Source of the DNA: Hydractinia symbiolongicarpus
Lineage: Eukaryota > Cnidaria > Hydrozoa > Anthoathecata > Hydractiniidae
DNA: 64,000 bases
Assembly (NCBI RefSeq): GCF_029227915.1
Contig: NC_079881.1
Coordinates: forward strand, 868,001-932,000
Direction of reading: 5' to 3'
Shown: one piece after another, positions 39,300 to 53,620 of the stretch
Layout: each line of letters starts with the position of its first letter
How positions within the stretch are numbered: the first letter of the stretch is position 1
Position numbers and translations under genes: made by a program
Notes under the pieces: model-generated
What the model was told of the DNA's origin: nothing
What the model saw: only the letters and a program-made list of their open reading frames with translations
Database searches by the model: none

Positions 39300-42200
39300 C
39301 TGCAACTTCCCGGAAAATCCCCGACTCAGCCCGTATAGTCAAAAGTATACAAAGAAAGTACCCAGGGAGTAAACTCATTTCCAAAACGATTTTTTAAATT
39401 ATCTTTTCCCCACTAAAACACATGAGACTTGTAGTTTTCAAAAATGTTTTTATTTTTGATGAGACTCTGAATAAAAGGAGTTTAATCGCCGGCAAACGAA
39501 AACCCGCCATTTTCCGTAACCCCCGGCCTCGGCCCGTATAGCCAAAAGTATACAAAGGAAGTACCCAGGGAGTAAACTCATTTCCCGAATGATTTTTTAA
39601 ATTATTTTTTCACCACTAAAGCACATGAGACTTGTAGTTTTTAAAAATGTTTTCATTTTTGATGAGACGCTGAATAAAAGAAGTTTAATCGCCGGCAAAC
39701 GAAAACCCGCGAGTTCCCGTAAATCCCCGACTCGGCCCGTATAGTCAAAAGTATACAAAGAAAGTACCCAGGGAGTAAACTCATTTCCAAAACGATTTTT
39801 TAAATTATCTTTTCACCACTAAAACGCATGACACTTGTAGTTTTCAAAAATGTTTTCATTTCTGATGACACGCTGAATAAAAGAAGTTTAATCGCCGGCA
39901 AACGAAAACCCGCCATTTCCCGTAAACCCCGGACTCGGCCCGTATAGTCAAAAGTATACAAAGAAAGTACCCATGGAGTAAACTTATTTCCCGAACGATT
40001 ATTTAAATTATTATTCCACCACCAAAGCCCACGAAACTTGTAGTTTTTAAAAATGTTTTCATTTTTGATGAGACGCTGAATAAAAGAAGTTTAATCGCCG
40101 GCAAACGAAAACCCGCGATTTCCAGTAAATCCCGGACTCGGCCCGTATAGTCAAAAGTATACAAAGAAGGGAACCAGGGAGTAAACTCATTTCCCGAATG
40201 ATTTTTTAAATTATTTTTTCACCACTAAAACGCATGACACTTGTAGTTTTCAGAAATGTTTTCATTCTTGATGAGACGCTTAATGAAAATGGTTTAATCG
40301 CCGCCAAACGAAAACCCGCGATTTCCCGTACATCCCGGGCTTGGCCCATATAGTCGAATGCATACAAATAAAGTACCCAGGGAGTAAACTCATTTCCCGA
40401 ACGATTTTTTAAATTATTATTTAACCACTGAAGCCCATGAGACTTGTAGTTTTTAAAAATGTTTTCACTTTTGATGACACGCTGAATAAAAGAAGTTTAA
40501 TCGCCGGCAAACCAAAACCCGCAACTTCCCGGAAAATCCCCGACTCAGCCCGTATAGTCAAAAGTATACAAAGAAAGTACCCAGGGAGTAAACTCATTTC
40601 CAAAACGATTTTTTAAATTATCTTTTCCCCACTAAAACACATGAGACTTGTAGTTTTCAAAAATGTTTTTATTTTTGATGAGACTCTGAATAAAAGGAGT
40701 TTAATCGCCGGCAAACGAAAACCCGCCATTTTCCGTAACCCCCGGCCTCGGCCCGTATAGCCAAAAGTATACAAAGGAAGTACCCAGGGAGTAAACTCAT
40801 TTCCCGAATGATTTTTTAAATTATTTTTTCACCACTAAAGCACATGAGACTTGTAGTTTTTAAAAATGTTTTCATTTTTGATGAGACGCTGAATAAAAGA
40901 AGTTTAATCGCCGGCAAACGAAAACCCGCGAGTTCCCGTAAATCCCCGACTCGGCCCGTATAGTCAAAAGTATACAAAGAAAGTACCCAGGGAGTAAACT
41001 CATTTCCAAAACGATTTTTTAAATTATCTTTTCACCACTAAAACGCATGACACTTGTAGTTTTCAAAAATGTTTTCATTTCTGATGACACGCTGAATAAA
41101 AGAAGTTTAATCGCCGGCAAACGAAAACCCGCCTTTTCTAGTAAACCCCGGACTCGGCCCGTATAGTCAAAAGTATACAAAGAAAGTACCCAGGGAGTAA
41201 ACTTATTTCCCGAACGATTATTTAAATTATTATTCCACCACCAAAGCCCACGAAACTTGTAGTTTTTAAAAATGTTTTCATTTTTGATGAGACGCTGAAT
41301 AAAAGAAGTTTAATCGCCGGCAAACGAAAACCCGCGATTTCCAGTAAATCCCGGACTCGGCCCGTATAGTCAAAAGTATACAAAGAAGGGAACCAGGGAG
41401 TAAACTCATTTCCCGAATGATTTTTTAAATTATTTTTTCACCACTAAAACGCATGACACTTGTAGTTTTCAGAAATGTTTTCATTCTTGATGAGACGCTT
41501 AATGAAAATGGTTTAATCGCCGCCAAACGAAAACCCGCGATTTCCCGTACATCCCGGGCTTGGCCCATATAGTCGAATGCATACAAATAAAGTACCCAGG
41601 GAGTAAACTCATTTCCCGAACGATTTTTTAAATTATTATTTAACCACTGAAGCCCATGAGACTTGTAGTTTTTAAAAATGTTTTCACTTTTGATGACACG
41701 CTGAATAAAAGAAGTTTAATCGCCGGCAAACCAAAACCCGCAACTTCCCGGAAAATCCCCGACTCAGCCCGTATAGTCAAAAGTATACAAAGAAAGTACC
41801 CAGGGAGTAAACTCATTTCCAAAACGATTTTTTAAATTATCTTTTCCCCACTAAAACACATGAGACTTGTAGTTTTCAAAAATGTTTTTATTTTTGATGA
41901 GACTCTGAATAAAAGGATTTTAATCGCCGGCAAACGAAAACCCGCCATTTTCCGTAACCCCCGGCCTCGGCCCGTATAGCCAAAAGTATACAAAGGAAGT
42001 ACCCAGGGAGTAAACTCATTTCCCGAATGATTTTTTAAATTATTTTTTCACCACTAAAGCACATGAGACTTGTAGTTTTTAAAAATGTTTTCATTTTTGA
42101 TGAGACGCTGAATAAAAGAAGTTTAATCGCCGGCAAACGAAAACCCGCGAGTTCCCGTAAATCCCCGACTCGGCCCGTATAGTCAAAAGTATACAAAGAA

Positions 42201-42980
42201 AGTACCCAGGGAGTAAACTCATTTCCAAAACGATTTTTTAAATTATCTTTTCACCACTAAAACGCATGAAACTTGTAGTTTTCAAAAATGTTTTCATTTC
42301 TGATGACACGCTGAATAAAAGAAGTTTAATCGCCGGCAAACGAAAACCCGCCATTTCCCGTAAACCCCGGACTCGGCCCGTATAGTCAAAAGTATACAAA
42401 GAAAGTACCCAGGGAGTAAACTTATTTCCCGAACGATTATTTAAATTATTATTTCACCACCAAAGCCCACGAAACTTGTAGTTTTTAAAAATGTTTTCAT
42501 TTTTGATGAGACGCTGAATAAAAGAAGTTTAATCGCCGGCAAACGAAAACCCGCGATTTCCAGTAAATCCCGGACTCGGCCCGTATAGTCAAAAGTATAC
42601 AAAGAAGGGAACCAGGGAGTAAACTCATTTCCCGAACGATTTTTTAAATTATTTTTTCACCACTAAAACGCATGACACTTGTAGTTTTCAGAAATGTTTT
42701 CATTCTTGATGAGACGCTTAATGAAAATGGTTTAATCGCCGCCAAACGAAAACCCGCGATTTCCCGTACATCCCGGGCTTGGCCCATATAGTCGAATGCA
42801 TACAAATAAAGTACCCAGGGAGTAAACTCATTTCCCGAACGATTTTTTAAATTATTATTTAACCACTGAAGCCCATGAGAGTTGTAGTTTTTAAAAATGT
42901 TTTCACTTTTGATGACACGCTGAATAAAAGAAGTTTAATCGCCGGCAAACCAAAACCCGCAACTTCCCGGAAAATCCCCG
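39300..42980. repeat. 6-mer higher-order repeat, period 1219 bp, three copies
   Basis: The variant CTAAAACACATGAGACTTG with ATGTTTTTATTTTTG occurs with CATGAG at 39421, 40640 and 41859, spaced exactly 1219 (6 x 203 plus 1). AACCACTGAAGCCCATGAGA occurs at about 40415, 41634 and 42853 with the same spacing. The last copy ends near 42,980, where CAGCCCG changes to CGGCCCG and an AAAATTCCCAGG junction follows. Confidence 0.92.
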
Positions 42981-45900
42981 ACTCGGCCCGTATAGTCAAA
43001 AGTATACAAAGAAAATTCCCAGGGAGTAAACTCATTTCCCGAACGTTTTTTAAATTATTATTTCACCACTAAAGCCCATGAGACTTGTAGTTTTTAAAAA
43101 TGTTTTCATTTTTGATGAGACGCTGAATAAAAGAAGTTTAATCGCCGGCAAACGAAAACCCGCGATTTCCCGTAAATCCCGGACTCGGCCCGTATAGTCA
43201 AAAGAATACAAAGAAGGTACCCAGAGAGTAAACTCATTTCCAAAACGATTTTTTAAATTATCTTTTCACCACTAAAACGCATGAGACTTGTAGTTTTCAA
43301 AAATGTTTTCATTTTTGATGAGACGCTGAATAAATGAAGTTTAATCGCCGGCAAAGGAAAACCCGCGACTTCCCGTAAATCCCGGACTCGGCCCGTATAG
43401 TCAAAAGTATACAAAGAAAGTACCCAGGGAGTAAACCCATTTCCCGAACGATTTTTTAAATTATTTTTTCACCACTAAAACGCATGAGACTTGTACTTTT
43501 CAGAAATGTTTTCATTTTTGATGAGACGCTTAGTGAAAGTGGTTTACTCGCCGGCAAACGAAATTCCGCGATTTCCCGTACATCCCGGGCTTGGCCCGTA
43601 TAGTCGAATGTATACAAAGAAAGTACCCAGGGAGTAAACTCATTTCCCGAACGATTTTTTAAATTATTATTTTACCACTAAATCCCATGAGACTTGTAAT
43701 TTTGAAAAATGTTTTCATTTTTGATGAGACGCTGAATAAAAGAAGTTTAATCGCCGGCAAACGAAAACCCGCGACTTCCCGTAAATCTCCAACTCGGCCC
43801 GTATAGTCAAAAGTATACAAAAAAATTACCCAGGGAGTAAACCCATTTCCCGAACGATTTTTTAAATTATCTTTTCACCACTAAAGCGCATGAGACTTGT
43901 AGTTTTCAAAAATGTTTTCATTTTTGATGAGACGCTGAATAAAAGGAGTTTAATCGCCGGCAAACGAAAACCCGCCATTTCCCGTAAACCCCGGACTCGG
44001 CCCGTATAGTCAAAAGTATACAAAGAAAGTGCCCAGGGAGTAAACTCATTTCCCGAACGATTTTTTAAATTATTATTTCACCACTAAAGCCCATGAGACT
44101 TGTAGTTTTCAAAAATGTTTTCATTTTTGATGAGACGCTGAATAAAAGAAGTTTAATCGCCGGCAAACGAAAACCCGCGACTTCCCGTAAATCTCCAACT
44201 CGGCCCGTATAGTCAAAAGTAAACAAAGAAAGTACCCAGGGAGTAAACCCATTGCCCGAACGATTTTTTAAATTATTTTTTCACCACTAAAACGCATGAG
44301 ACTTGTAGTTTTCAGAAATGTTTTCATTTTTGATGAGACGCTTAGTGAAAGTGGTTTAATCGCCGGCAAACGAAATTCCGCCATTTCCCGTAAACCCCGG
44401 ACTCGGCCCGTACAGTCAAAAGTATACAAAGAAAGTACCCAGGGAGTAAACTCATTTTCCGAACGATTTTTTAAATTATTATTTCACCACTAAAGCGCAT
44501 GAGACTTGTAGTTTTCAAAAATGTTTTCATTTTTGATGAGACGCTGCATAAAAGGAGTTTAATCGCCGGCAAACGAAAACCCGCCATTTCCCGTAAACCC
44601 CGGACTCGGCCCGTATAGTCAAAAGTATACAAAGAAAGTACCCAGGGAGTAAACTCATTTCCCGAACGATTTTTTAAATTATTATTTCACCACTAAAGCC
44701 CATGAGACTTGTAGTTTTCAAAAATGTTTTCATTTTTGATGAGACGCTGAATAAAAGAAGTTTAATCGCCGGCAAACGAAAACCCGCCACTTCCCGTAAA
44801 TCTCCAACTCGACCCGTATAGTCAAAAGTAAACAAAGAAAGTACCCAGGGAGTAAACCCATTGCCCGAACGATTTTTTAAATTATTTTTTCACCACTAAA
44901 ACGCATGAGACTTGTAGTTTTCAGAAATGTTTTCATTTTTGATGAGACGCTTAGTGAAAGTGGTTTAATCGCCGGCAAACGAAATTCCGCGATTTCCCGT
45001 AAATCCCGGGCTTGGCCCGTATAGTCAAAAGTATACAAAGAAAGTACCCAGGGAGTAAACTCATTTCCCGAACGATTTTTGAAATTATTATTTCACCACT
45101 AAAGCCCATGAGACTTGTAGTTTTTAAAAATGTTTTCATTTTTGATGAGACGCTGAATAAAAGAAGTTTAATCGCCGGCAAACGAAAACCCGCCACTTCC
45201 CGTAAATCTCCAACTCGACCCGTATAGTCAAAAGTAAACAAAGAAAGTACCCAGGGAGTAAACCCATTGCCCGAACGATTTTTTAAATTATTTTTTCACC
45301 ACTAAAACGCATGAGACTTGTAGTTTTCAGAAATGTTTTCATTTTTGATGAGACGCTTAGTGAAAGTGGTTTAATCGCCGGCAAACGAAATTCCGCGATT
45401 TCCCGTAAATCCCGGGCTTGGCCCGTATAGTCAAAAGTATACAAAGAAAGTACCCAGGGAGTAAACTCATTTCCCGAACGATTTTTTAAATTATTATTTC
45501 ACCACTAAAGCCCATGAGACTTGTAGTTTTTAAAAATGTTTTCATTTTTGATGAGACGCTGAGTAAAAGAAGTTTAATCGCCGGCAAACAAAAACCCGCG
45601 ACTTCCCGTAAATCTCCAACTCGGCCCGTATAGTCAAAAGTAAACAAAGAAAGTACCCAGGGAGTAAACCCATTGCCCGAACGATTTTTTAAATTATTTT
45701 TTCACCACTAAAACGCATGAGACTTGTAGGTTTCAGAAATGTTTTCATTTTTGATGAGACGCTTAGTGAAAGTGGTTTAATCGCCGGCAAACGAAATTCC
45801 GCGATTTGCCGTAAATCCCGGGCTTGGCCCGTATAGTCGAATGTATACAAAGAAAGTAACCTGTGAGTAAACTCATTTCCAAAACGATTTTTTAAATTAT

Positions 45901-46794
45901 CATTTTACCACTAAAGCGCATGAGACTTGTAGTTTTCAAAAATGTTTTCATTTTTGATGAGACGCTGAATAAAAGGAGTTTAATCGCCGGCAAACGAAAA
46001 CCCGCCATTTCCCGTAAACTCCGGACTCGGCCCGTACAGTCAAAAGTATACAAAGAAAGTACCCAGGGAGTAAACTCATTTCCCTAACGATTTTTTAAAT
46101 TATTATTTCACCACAAAAGCCCATGAGACTTGTAGTTTTCAAAAATGTTTTCATTTTTGATGAGACGCTGAATAAATGAAGTTTAATCGCCGGCAAACGA
46201 AAACCCGCGATTTCCCGTAAATCCCGGCTTCGGCACGTATAGTCAAAAGTATACAAAGAAAGTACCCAGGGATTAAACTCATTTCCCGAACGATTTTTTA
46301 AATTATTTTTTCACCACTAAAACGCATGAGACTTGTAGTTTTCAGAAATGTTTTCATTTTTGATGAGACACTAAGTGAAAGTGGTTTAATCGCCGACAAA
46401 CGAAATTCCGCGATTTCCCGTAAATCCCGGGCTTGGCCCGTATAGTCGAATGTATACAAAGAAAGTACCCTGTGAGTAAACTCATTTCCACAACGATTTT
46501 TTAAATTATCTTTTCACCACTAAAGCGCATGAGACTTGTAGCTTTCAAAAATGTTTTCATTTTTGATGAGACGCTGAATAAAAGGAGTTTAATCGCCGGC
46601 AAACGAAAACCCGCCATTTCCCGTAAACCCCGGACTCGGCCCGTATAGTCAAAAGTATACAAAGAAAGTACCCAGGAAGTAAACTCATTTCCCGAACGAT
46701 TTTTTAAATTATTATTTCACCACTAAAGCCCATGAGACTTGTAGTTTTCAAAAATGTTTTCATTTTTGATGAAACGCTAAATAAATGAAGTTTA
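42981..46794. repeat. Satellite segment of alternating A and B monomers
   Basis: About 19 monomers, largely alternating class A (AAATCTCCAACTCGG) with class B (GCTTAGTGAAAG). Between 44.7 and 45.7 kb the pair repeats at about 406 bp. The AAAATTCCCAGG junction near 43,011 is the same variant that marks the boundaries at 18.62 and 22.07 kb. No non-satellite sequence is seen. Confidence 0.78.
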
Positions 46795-49533
46795 ATCGCC
46801 GGCAAACGAAAACCCGCGATTTCCCGTAAATCCCGGATTCGGCCCGTATAGTCAAAAGTATACGAAGAAGGTACCCAGGGATTAAACCCATTGCCCGAAC
46901 GATTTTTTAAATTATTTTTTCACCACAAAAACGCATGAGACTTGTAGTTTTCAGAAATGTTTTCATTTTTGATGAGACGCTTAGTGAAAGTCGTTTAATC
47001 GCCGGGAAACGAAATTCCGCGATTTCCCGTAAATCCCGGGCTTGGCCCGTATAGTCGAATGTATACAAAGAAAGTACCCTGTGAGTAAACTCATTTCCAA
47101 AAAGATTTTTTAAATTATCTTTTCACCACTAAAGCGCATGAGACTTGTAGTTTTCAAAAATGTTTTCATTTTTGATGAGACGCTGAATAAAAGAAGTTTA
47201 ATCGCCGGCAAACGAAAACCCGCGACTTCCCGTAAATCTCCAACTCGGCCCGTATAGTCAAAAGTAAACAAAGAAGGTACCCAGGGATTAAACTCATTTC
47301 CCGAACGATTTTTTTAAATTATTTTTTCACCACTAAAACGCATGAGACTTGTAGTTTTCAAAAATGTTTTCATTTTTGATGAGACGCTGAATAAAAGAAG
47401 TTTAATCGCCGGCAAACGAAAACCCGCGACTTCCCGTAAATCTCCAACTCGGCCCGTATAGTCAAAAGTAAACAAAGAAAGTACCCAGGGAGTAAACCCA
47501 TTGCCCGAACGATTTTTTAAATTATTTTTTCACCACTAAAACGCATGAGCCTTGTAGTTTTCAGAAATGTTTTCATTTTTGATGAGACGCTTAGTGAAAG
47601 TGGTTTAATCGCTGGCAAACGAAATTCCGCGATTTCCTGTAAATCCCGGGCTTGGCCCGTATAGTCAAAAGTATACAAAGAAAGTACCCAGGGAGTAAAC
47701 TCATTTCCCAAACGATTTTTTAAATTATTATTTCACCACTAAAGCCCATGAGACTTGTAGTTTTCAAAAATGTTTTCATTTTTGATGAGACGCTGAGTAA
47801 AAGAAGTTTAATCGCCGGCAAACGAAAACCCGCGACTTCCCGTAAATCTCCAACTCGGCCCGTATAGTCAAAAGTAAACAAAGAAAGTACCCAGGGAGTA
47901 AACCCATTGCCCGAACGATTTTTTAAATTATTTTTTCACCAATAAAACGCATGAGACTTGTAGTTTTCAAAAATGTTTTCATTTTTGATGAGACGCTGAA
48001 TAAAAGAAGTTTAATCGCCGGCAAACGAAAACCCGCAATTTCCTGTAAACCCCGGACTCGGCCCGTATAGTCAAAAGTATACAATGAAAGTACCCAGGGA
48101 GTAAACTCATTTCCAAAACGATTTTTTAAATTATCTTTTCTCCACTAAAACGCATGAGACTTGTAGTTTTCAGAAATGTTTTCATTTTTGATGAGACGCT
48201 TAATGAAAGTGGTTTAATCGCCGGCAAACGAAAACCCGCGATTTCCCGTAAATCCCGGATTCGGCCCGTATAGTCAAAAGTATACGAAGAAGGTACCCAG
48301 GGATTAAACCCATTGCCCGAACAATTTTTTAAATTATTTTTTCACCACTAAAACGCATGAGACTTGTAGTTTTCAGAAATGTTTTCATTTTTGATGAGAC
48401 GCTTAGTGAAAGTCGTTTAATCGCCGGGAAACGAAATTCCGCGATTTCCCGTAAATCCCGGGCTTGGCCCGTATAGTCGAATGTATACAAAGAAAGTACC
48501 CTGTGAGTAAACTCATTTCCAAAAAGATTTTTTAAATTATCTTTTCACCACTAAAGCGCATGAGACTTGTAGTTTTCAAAAATGTTTTCATTTTTGATGA
48601 GACGCTGAATAAAAGAAGTTTAATCGCCGGCAAACGAAAACCCGCGACTTCCCGTAAATCTCCAACTCGGCCCGTATAGTCAAAAGTAAACAAAGAAGGT
48701 ACCCAGGGATTAAACTCATTTCCCGAACGATTTTTTAAATTATTTTTTCACCACTAAAACGCATGAGACTTGTAGTTTTCAAAAATGTTTTCATTTTTGA
48801 TGAGACGCTGAATAAAAGAAGTTTAATCGCCGGCAAACGAAAACCCGCGACTTCCCGTAAATCTCCAACTCGGCCCGTATAGTCAAAAGTAAACAAAGAA
48901 AGTACCCAGGGAGTAAACCCATTGCCCGAACGATTTTTTAAATTATTTTTTCACCACTAAAACGCATGAGCCTTGTAGTTTTCAGAAATGTTTTCATTTT
49001 TGATGAGACGCTTAGTGAAAGTGGTTTAATCGCTGGCAAACGAAATTCCGCGATTTCCCGTAAATCCCGGGCTTGGCCTGTATAGTCAAAAGTATACAAA
49101 GAAAGTACCCAGGGAGTAAACTCATTTCCCAAACGATTTTTTAAATTATTATTTCACCACTAAAGCCCATGAGACTTGTACTTTTCAAAAATGTTTTCAT
49201 TTTTGATGAGACGCTGAGTAAAAGAAGTTTAATCGCCAGCAAACGAAAACCCGCGACTTCCCGTAAATCTCCAACTCGGCCCGTATAGTCAAAAGTAAAA
49301 AAAGAAAGTACCCAGGGAGTAAACCCATTGCCCGAACGATTTTTTAAATTATTTTTTCACCACTAAAACGCATGAGACTTGTAGTTTTCAAAAATGTTTT
49401 CATTTTTGATGAGACGCTGAATAAAAGAAGTTTAATCGCCGGCAAACGAAAACCCGCAATTTCATGTAAACCCCGGACTCGGCCCGTATAGTCAAAAGTA
49501 TACAAAGAAAGTACCCAGGGAGTAAACTCATTT
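46795..49533. repeat. 7-mer higher-order repeat, period 1421 bp
   Basis: The marker GAAGGTACCCAGGGATTAAA occurs near 46867 and 48288, an offset of exactly 7 x 203. The CATGAGCCTTGTAG variant recurs at 47545 and 48966. Homology ends near 49,533, where one copy has TTTCCAAAACG and the other TTTCCCGAACG. A related but shorter marker copy lies at about 50.73 kb. Confidence 0.9.
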
Positions 49534-52500
49534 CCCGAACGATTTTTTAAATTATTATTTCACCACTAAAGCCCATGAGACTTGTAGTTTTCAAAAACGT
49601 TTTCATTTTTGATGAGACGCTGAATAAAAGAAGTTTAATTGCCGGCAAACGAAAACCCGCGACTTCCCGTAAATCTCCAACTCGGCCCGTATAGTCAAAA
49701 GTATGCAAAGAAAGTACCCAGGGAGTAAACCCATTGCCCGAACGATTTTTTAAATTATTTTTTCACCACTAAGACGCATGAGACTTGTAGTTTTCAGAAA
49801 TGTTTTCATTTTTGATGAGACGCTTAGTGAAAGTGGATTAATCGCCGGCAAACGAAATTCCGCGATTTCCCGTAAATCCTGGGCTTGGCCCGTATAGTCA
49901 AAAGTATACAAAGAAAGTACCCAGGGAGTAAACTCATTTCCCGAACGATTTTTTAAATTATTATTTCACCACTAAAGCCCATGAGACTTGTAGTTTTCAA
50001 AAATGTTTTCATTTTTGATGAGACGCTGAGTAAAAGAAGTTTAATCGCCGGCAAACGAAAACCCGCGACTTCCCGTAAATCTCCAACTCGGCCCGTATAG
50101 TCAAAAGTAAACAAAGAAAGTACCCAGGGAGTAAACCCATTGCCCGAACGATTTTTTAAATTATTTTTTCACCACTAAAACGCATGTGACTTGTAGTTTT
50201 CAGAAATGTTTTCATTTTTGATGAGACGCTTAGTGAAAGTGGTTTAATCGCCGGCAAACGAAATTCCGCGATTTCCCGTAAATCCCGGGCTTGGCCCGTA
50301 TAGTCGAATGTATACAAAGAAAGTACCCTGTGAGTAAACTCATTTCCAAAACGATTTTTTAAATTATCATTTCACCACTAAAGCGCATGAGACTTGTAGT
50401 TTTCAAAAATGTTTTCATTTTTGATGAGACGCTGAATAAAAGGAGTTTAATCGCCGGCAAACGAAAACCCGCCATTTTTTGTAAACCCCGGACTCGGCCC
50501 GTACAGTCAAAAGTATACAAAGAAAGTACCCAGGGAGTAAACTCATTTCCCGAACGATTTTTTATATTATTATTTCACCACTAAAGCCCATGAGACTTGT
50601 AGTTTTTAAAAATGTTTTCATTTTTGATGAGACGCTGAATAAATGAAGTTTAATCGCCGGCAAACGAAAACCCGCGATTTCCCGTAAATCCCGGATTCGG
50701 TCCGTATAGTCAAAAGTATACGAAGAAGGTACCCAGGGATTAAACCCATTGCCCGAACGATTTTTTAAATTATTTTTTCACCACTAAAACGCATGAGACT
50801 TGTAGTTTTCAGAAATGTTTTCATTTTTGATGAGACGCTTAGTGAAAGTCGTTTAATCGCCGGCAAACGAAAATCCGCGATTTCCCGTAAATCCCGGGCT
50901 TGGCCCGTATAGTCGAATGTATACAAAGAAAGTACCCTGTGAGTAAACTCATTTCCAAAAAGATTTTTTAAATTATCTTTTCACCACTAAAGCGCATGAG
51001 ACTTGTAGTTTTCAAAAATGTTTTCATTTTTGATGAGACGCTGAATAAAAGAAGTTTAATCGCCGGCAAACGAAAACCCGCGACTTCCCGTAAATCTCCA
51101 ACTCGGCCCGTATAGACAATAGTAAACAAAGAAAGTACCCAGGGAGTAAACCCATTGCCCGAACGATTTTTTAAATTATTTTTTCACCACTAAAACGCAT
51201 GAGACTTGTAGTTTTCAAAAATGTTTTCATTTTTGATAAGACGCTGAATAAAAGAAGTTTAATCGCCGGCAAACGAAAACCCGCAATTTCCTGTAAACCC
51301 CGGACTCGGCCCGTATAGTCAAAAGTATACAAAGAAAGTACCCAAGGAGTAAACTCATTTCCTGAACGATTTTTTAAATTATTATTTCACCACTAAAGCC
51401 CATGAGACTTGTAGTTTTCAAAAATGTTTTCATTTTTGATGAGACGCTGAATAAAAGAAGTTTAATCGACGGCAAACGAAAACCGGCGACTTCCCTTTAA
51501 TCCCGGACTCGGCCCGTATAGTCAAAAGTATACAAAGAAAGTACCCAGGGAGTAAACTCATTTCCCGAACGATTTTTTAAATGATTTTTTCATCACTAAA
51601 ACGCATGAGACTTGTAGTTTTCAGAAATGTTTTCATTTTTGATGAGACGCTGAATGAAAGTGGTTTAATCGCCGGCAAACGAAACCCGCGATTTCCCGCA
51701 CATCCCGGGCTTGGCCCGTACAGTCGAATGTATACAAAGAAAGTACCGAGGGAGTAAACGCATTTCCTGAACGATTTTTTAAATTATTTTTTCACCATTA
51801 AAACGCATGAGACTTGTAGTTTTCAGAAATGTTTTCATTTTTGATGAGACGCTTAATAAAAGTGGTTTAATCGCCGGCAAACGAAAACCCGCGATTTCCC
51901 GTAAATCCCGGGCTTGGCCCGTATAGTCGAATGTATACAAAGAAATTTAACCACTAAAGCCCATGAGACTTGTAGTTTTTAAAAATGTTTTCATTTTTGA
52001 TGAGACGCTGAATAAAAGAACTTTAATCGCCGGCAAACGTAAACCCGCGACTTCCCGTAAATCTCCGACTCGGCCCGTATAGTCAAAAGCATACAAAGAA
52101 AGTACCCAGGGAGTAAACTCATTTCCCGAACGATTCTTTAAATTATTTTTTCACCACTAAAACACATGAGACTTGTAGTTTTCAGAAATGTTTTCATTTT
52201 TGATGAGACGCTTAGTGAAAGTGGTTTAATCGCCGGCAAACGAAATTTCGCGATTTCCCCTAAATCCCGGGCTTGGCCCGTATAGTCGAATGTATACAAA
52301 GAAAGTACCCTGTGAGTAAACTGATTTCCAAAACGATTTTTTAAATTATTTTTTCATCACTAAAGCCCATGAGACTTGTAGTTTTTAAAAATGTTTTCAT
52401 TTTTGATGAGACGCTTAGTGAAAGTGGTTTAATCGCCGGCAAACGAAATTTCGCGATTTCCCGTAAATCCCGGGCTTGGCCCGTATAGTCGAATGTATAC

Positions 52501-53620
52501 AAAGAAAGTACCCTGTGAGTAAACTCATTTCCAAAACGATTTTTTAAATTATCTTTTCACCACTAAAACGCATGAGACTTGTGGTTTTCAAAAATGTTTT
52601 CATTTTTGATGAGACGCTGAATAAAAGGAGTTTAATCGCCGGCAAACGAAAACCCGCCATTTCCCGTAAACCCCGGACTCGGCCAGTATAGTCAAAAGTA
52701 TACAAAGAAAGTACCCAGGGAGTAAACTCATTTCCCGAACGATTTTTTAAATTATTATTTCACCACTAAAGCCCATGAGACTTGTAGTTTTCTAAAATGT
52801 TTTCATTTTTGATGAGACGCTGAATAAAAGAAGTTTAATCGCCGGCAAACGAAAACCTGCGATTTCCCGTAAATCCCGGACTCGGCCCGCATATTCAAAA
52901 GTATACAAAGAAAGTACCCTGGGAGTAAACTCATTTCCCGAACGATTTTTTAAATTATTATTTCACCACTAAAGCCCATGAGACTTGTAGTTTTCAAAAA
53001 TGTTTTCATTTTTGATGAGACGCTGAGTAAAAGAAGTTTAATCGCCGGCAAACGAAAACCCGCAACTTCCCGTAAATCTCCAACTCGGCCCGTATAGTCA
53101 AAAGTAAACAAAGAATGTACCCAGGGAGTAAACCCATTGCCCGAAGGATTTTTTAAATTATTTTTTCACCACTAAAACGCATGAGACTTGTAGTTTTCAG
53201 AAATGTTTTCATTTTTGATGAGACGCTTAGTGAAAGTGGTTTAATCGCCGGCAAACGAAGTTCCGCGATTTCCCGTAAATCCCGGGCTTGGCCCGTATAG
53301 TCAAATGTATACAAAGAAAGTACCCTGTGAGTAAACTCATTTCCAAAACGATTTTTTAAATTATTATTTCACCACTAAAGCCCATGAGACTTGTAGTTTT
53401 CAAAAATGTTTTCATTTTTGATGAGACGCTGAATAAATGAAGTTTAATCGCCGGCAAACGAAAACCCGCGATTTCCCGTAAATCCCGGATTCGGCCCGTA
53501 TAGTCAAAAGTATACAAAGAAAGTACCCAGGGATTAAACTCATTTCCCGAACGATTTTTAAAATTATTTTTTCACCACTAAAACGCATGAGACTTGTAGT
53601 TTTCAGAAATGTTTTCATTT
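49534..53620. repeat. Mosaic satellite segment
   Basis: About 20 monomers of mixed classes. It includes the first unit with the 47-bp deletion that joins GAAA to TTTAACCAC (51942) and the AAAACCGGCGACTTCCC variant (51479). Both recur in the 2185-bp HOR further right, where the two markers are 812 bp (4 monomers) further apart. No other sequence is seen. Confidence 0.75.
51936..52085. repeat. Recurrent 47-bp-shortened monomer (TTTAACCAC junction)
   Basis: ACAAAGAAATTTAACCACTA replaces the usual sequence in which GTACCC, both T tracts and about 47 bp in all lie between GAAA and TTTAACCAC. The same junction occurs at 57376, 59561, 60122, 60887 and 61854, always with class A sequence to its right. 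Its identical breakpoints show one deletion event that was then spread by amplification. It is distinct from the deletion at 3471, which has other breakpoints. Confidence 0.9.
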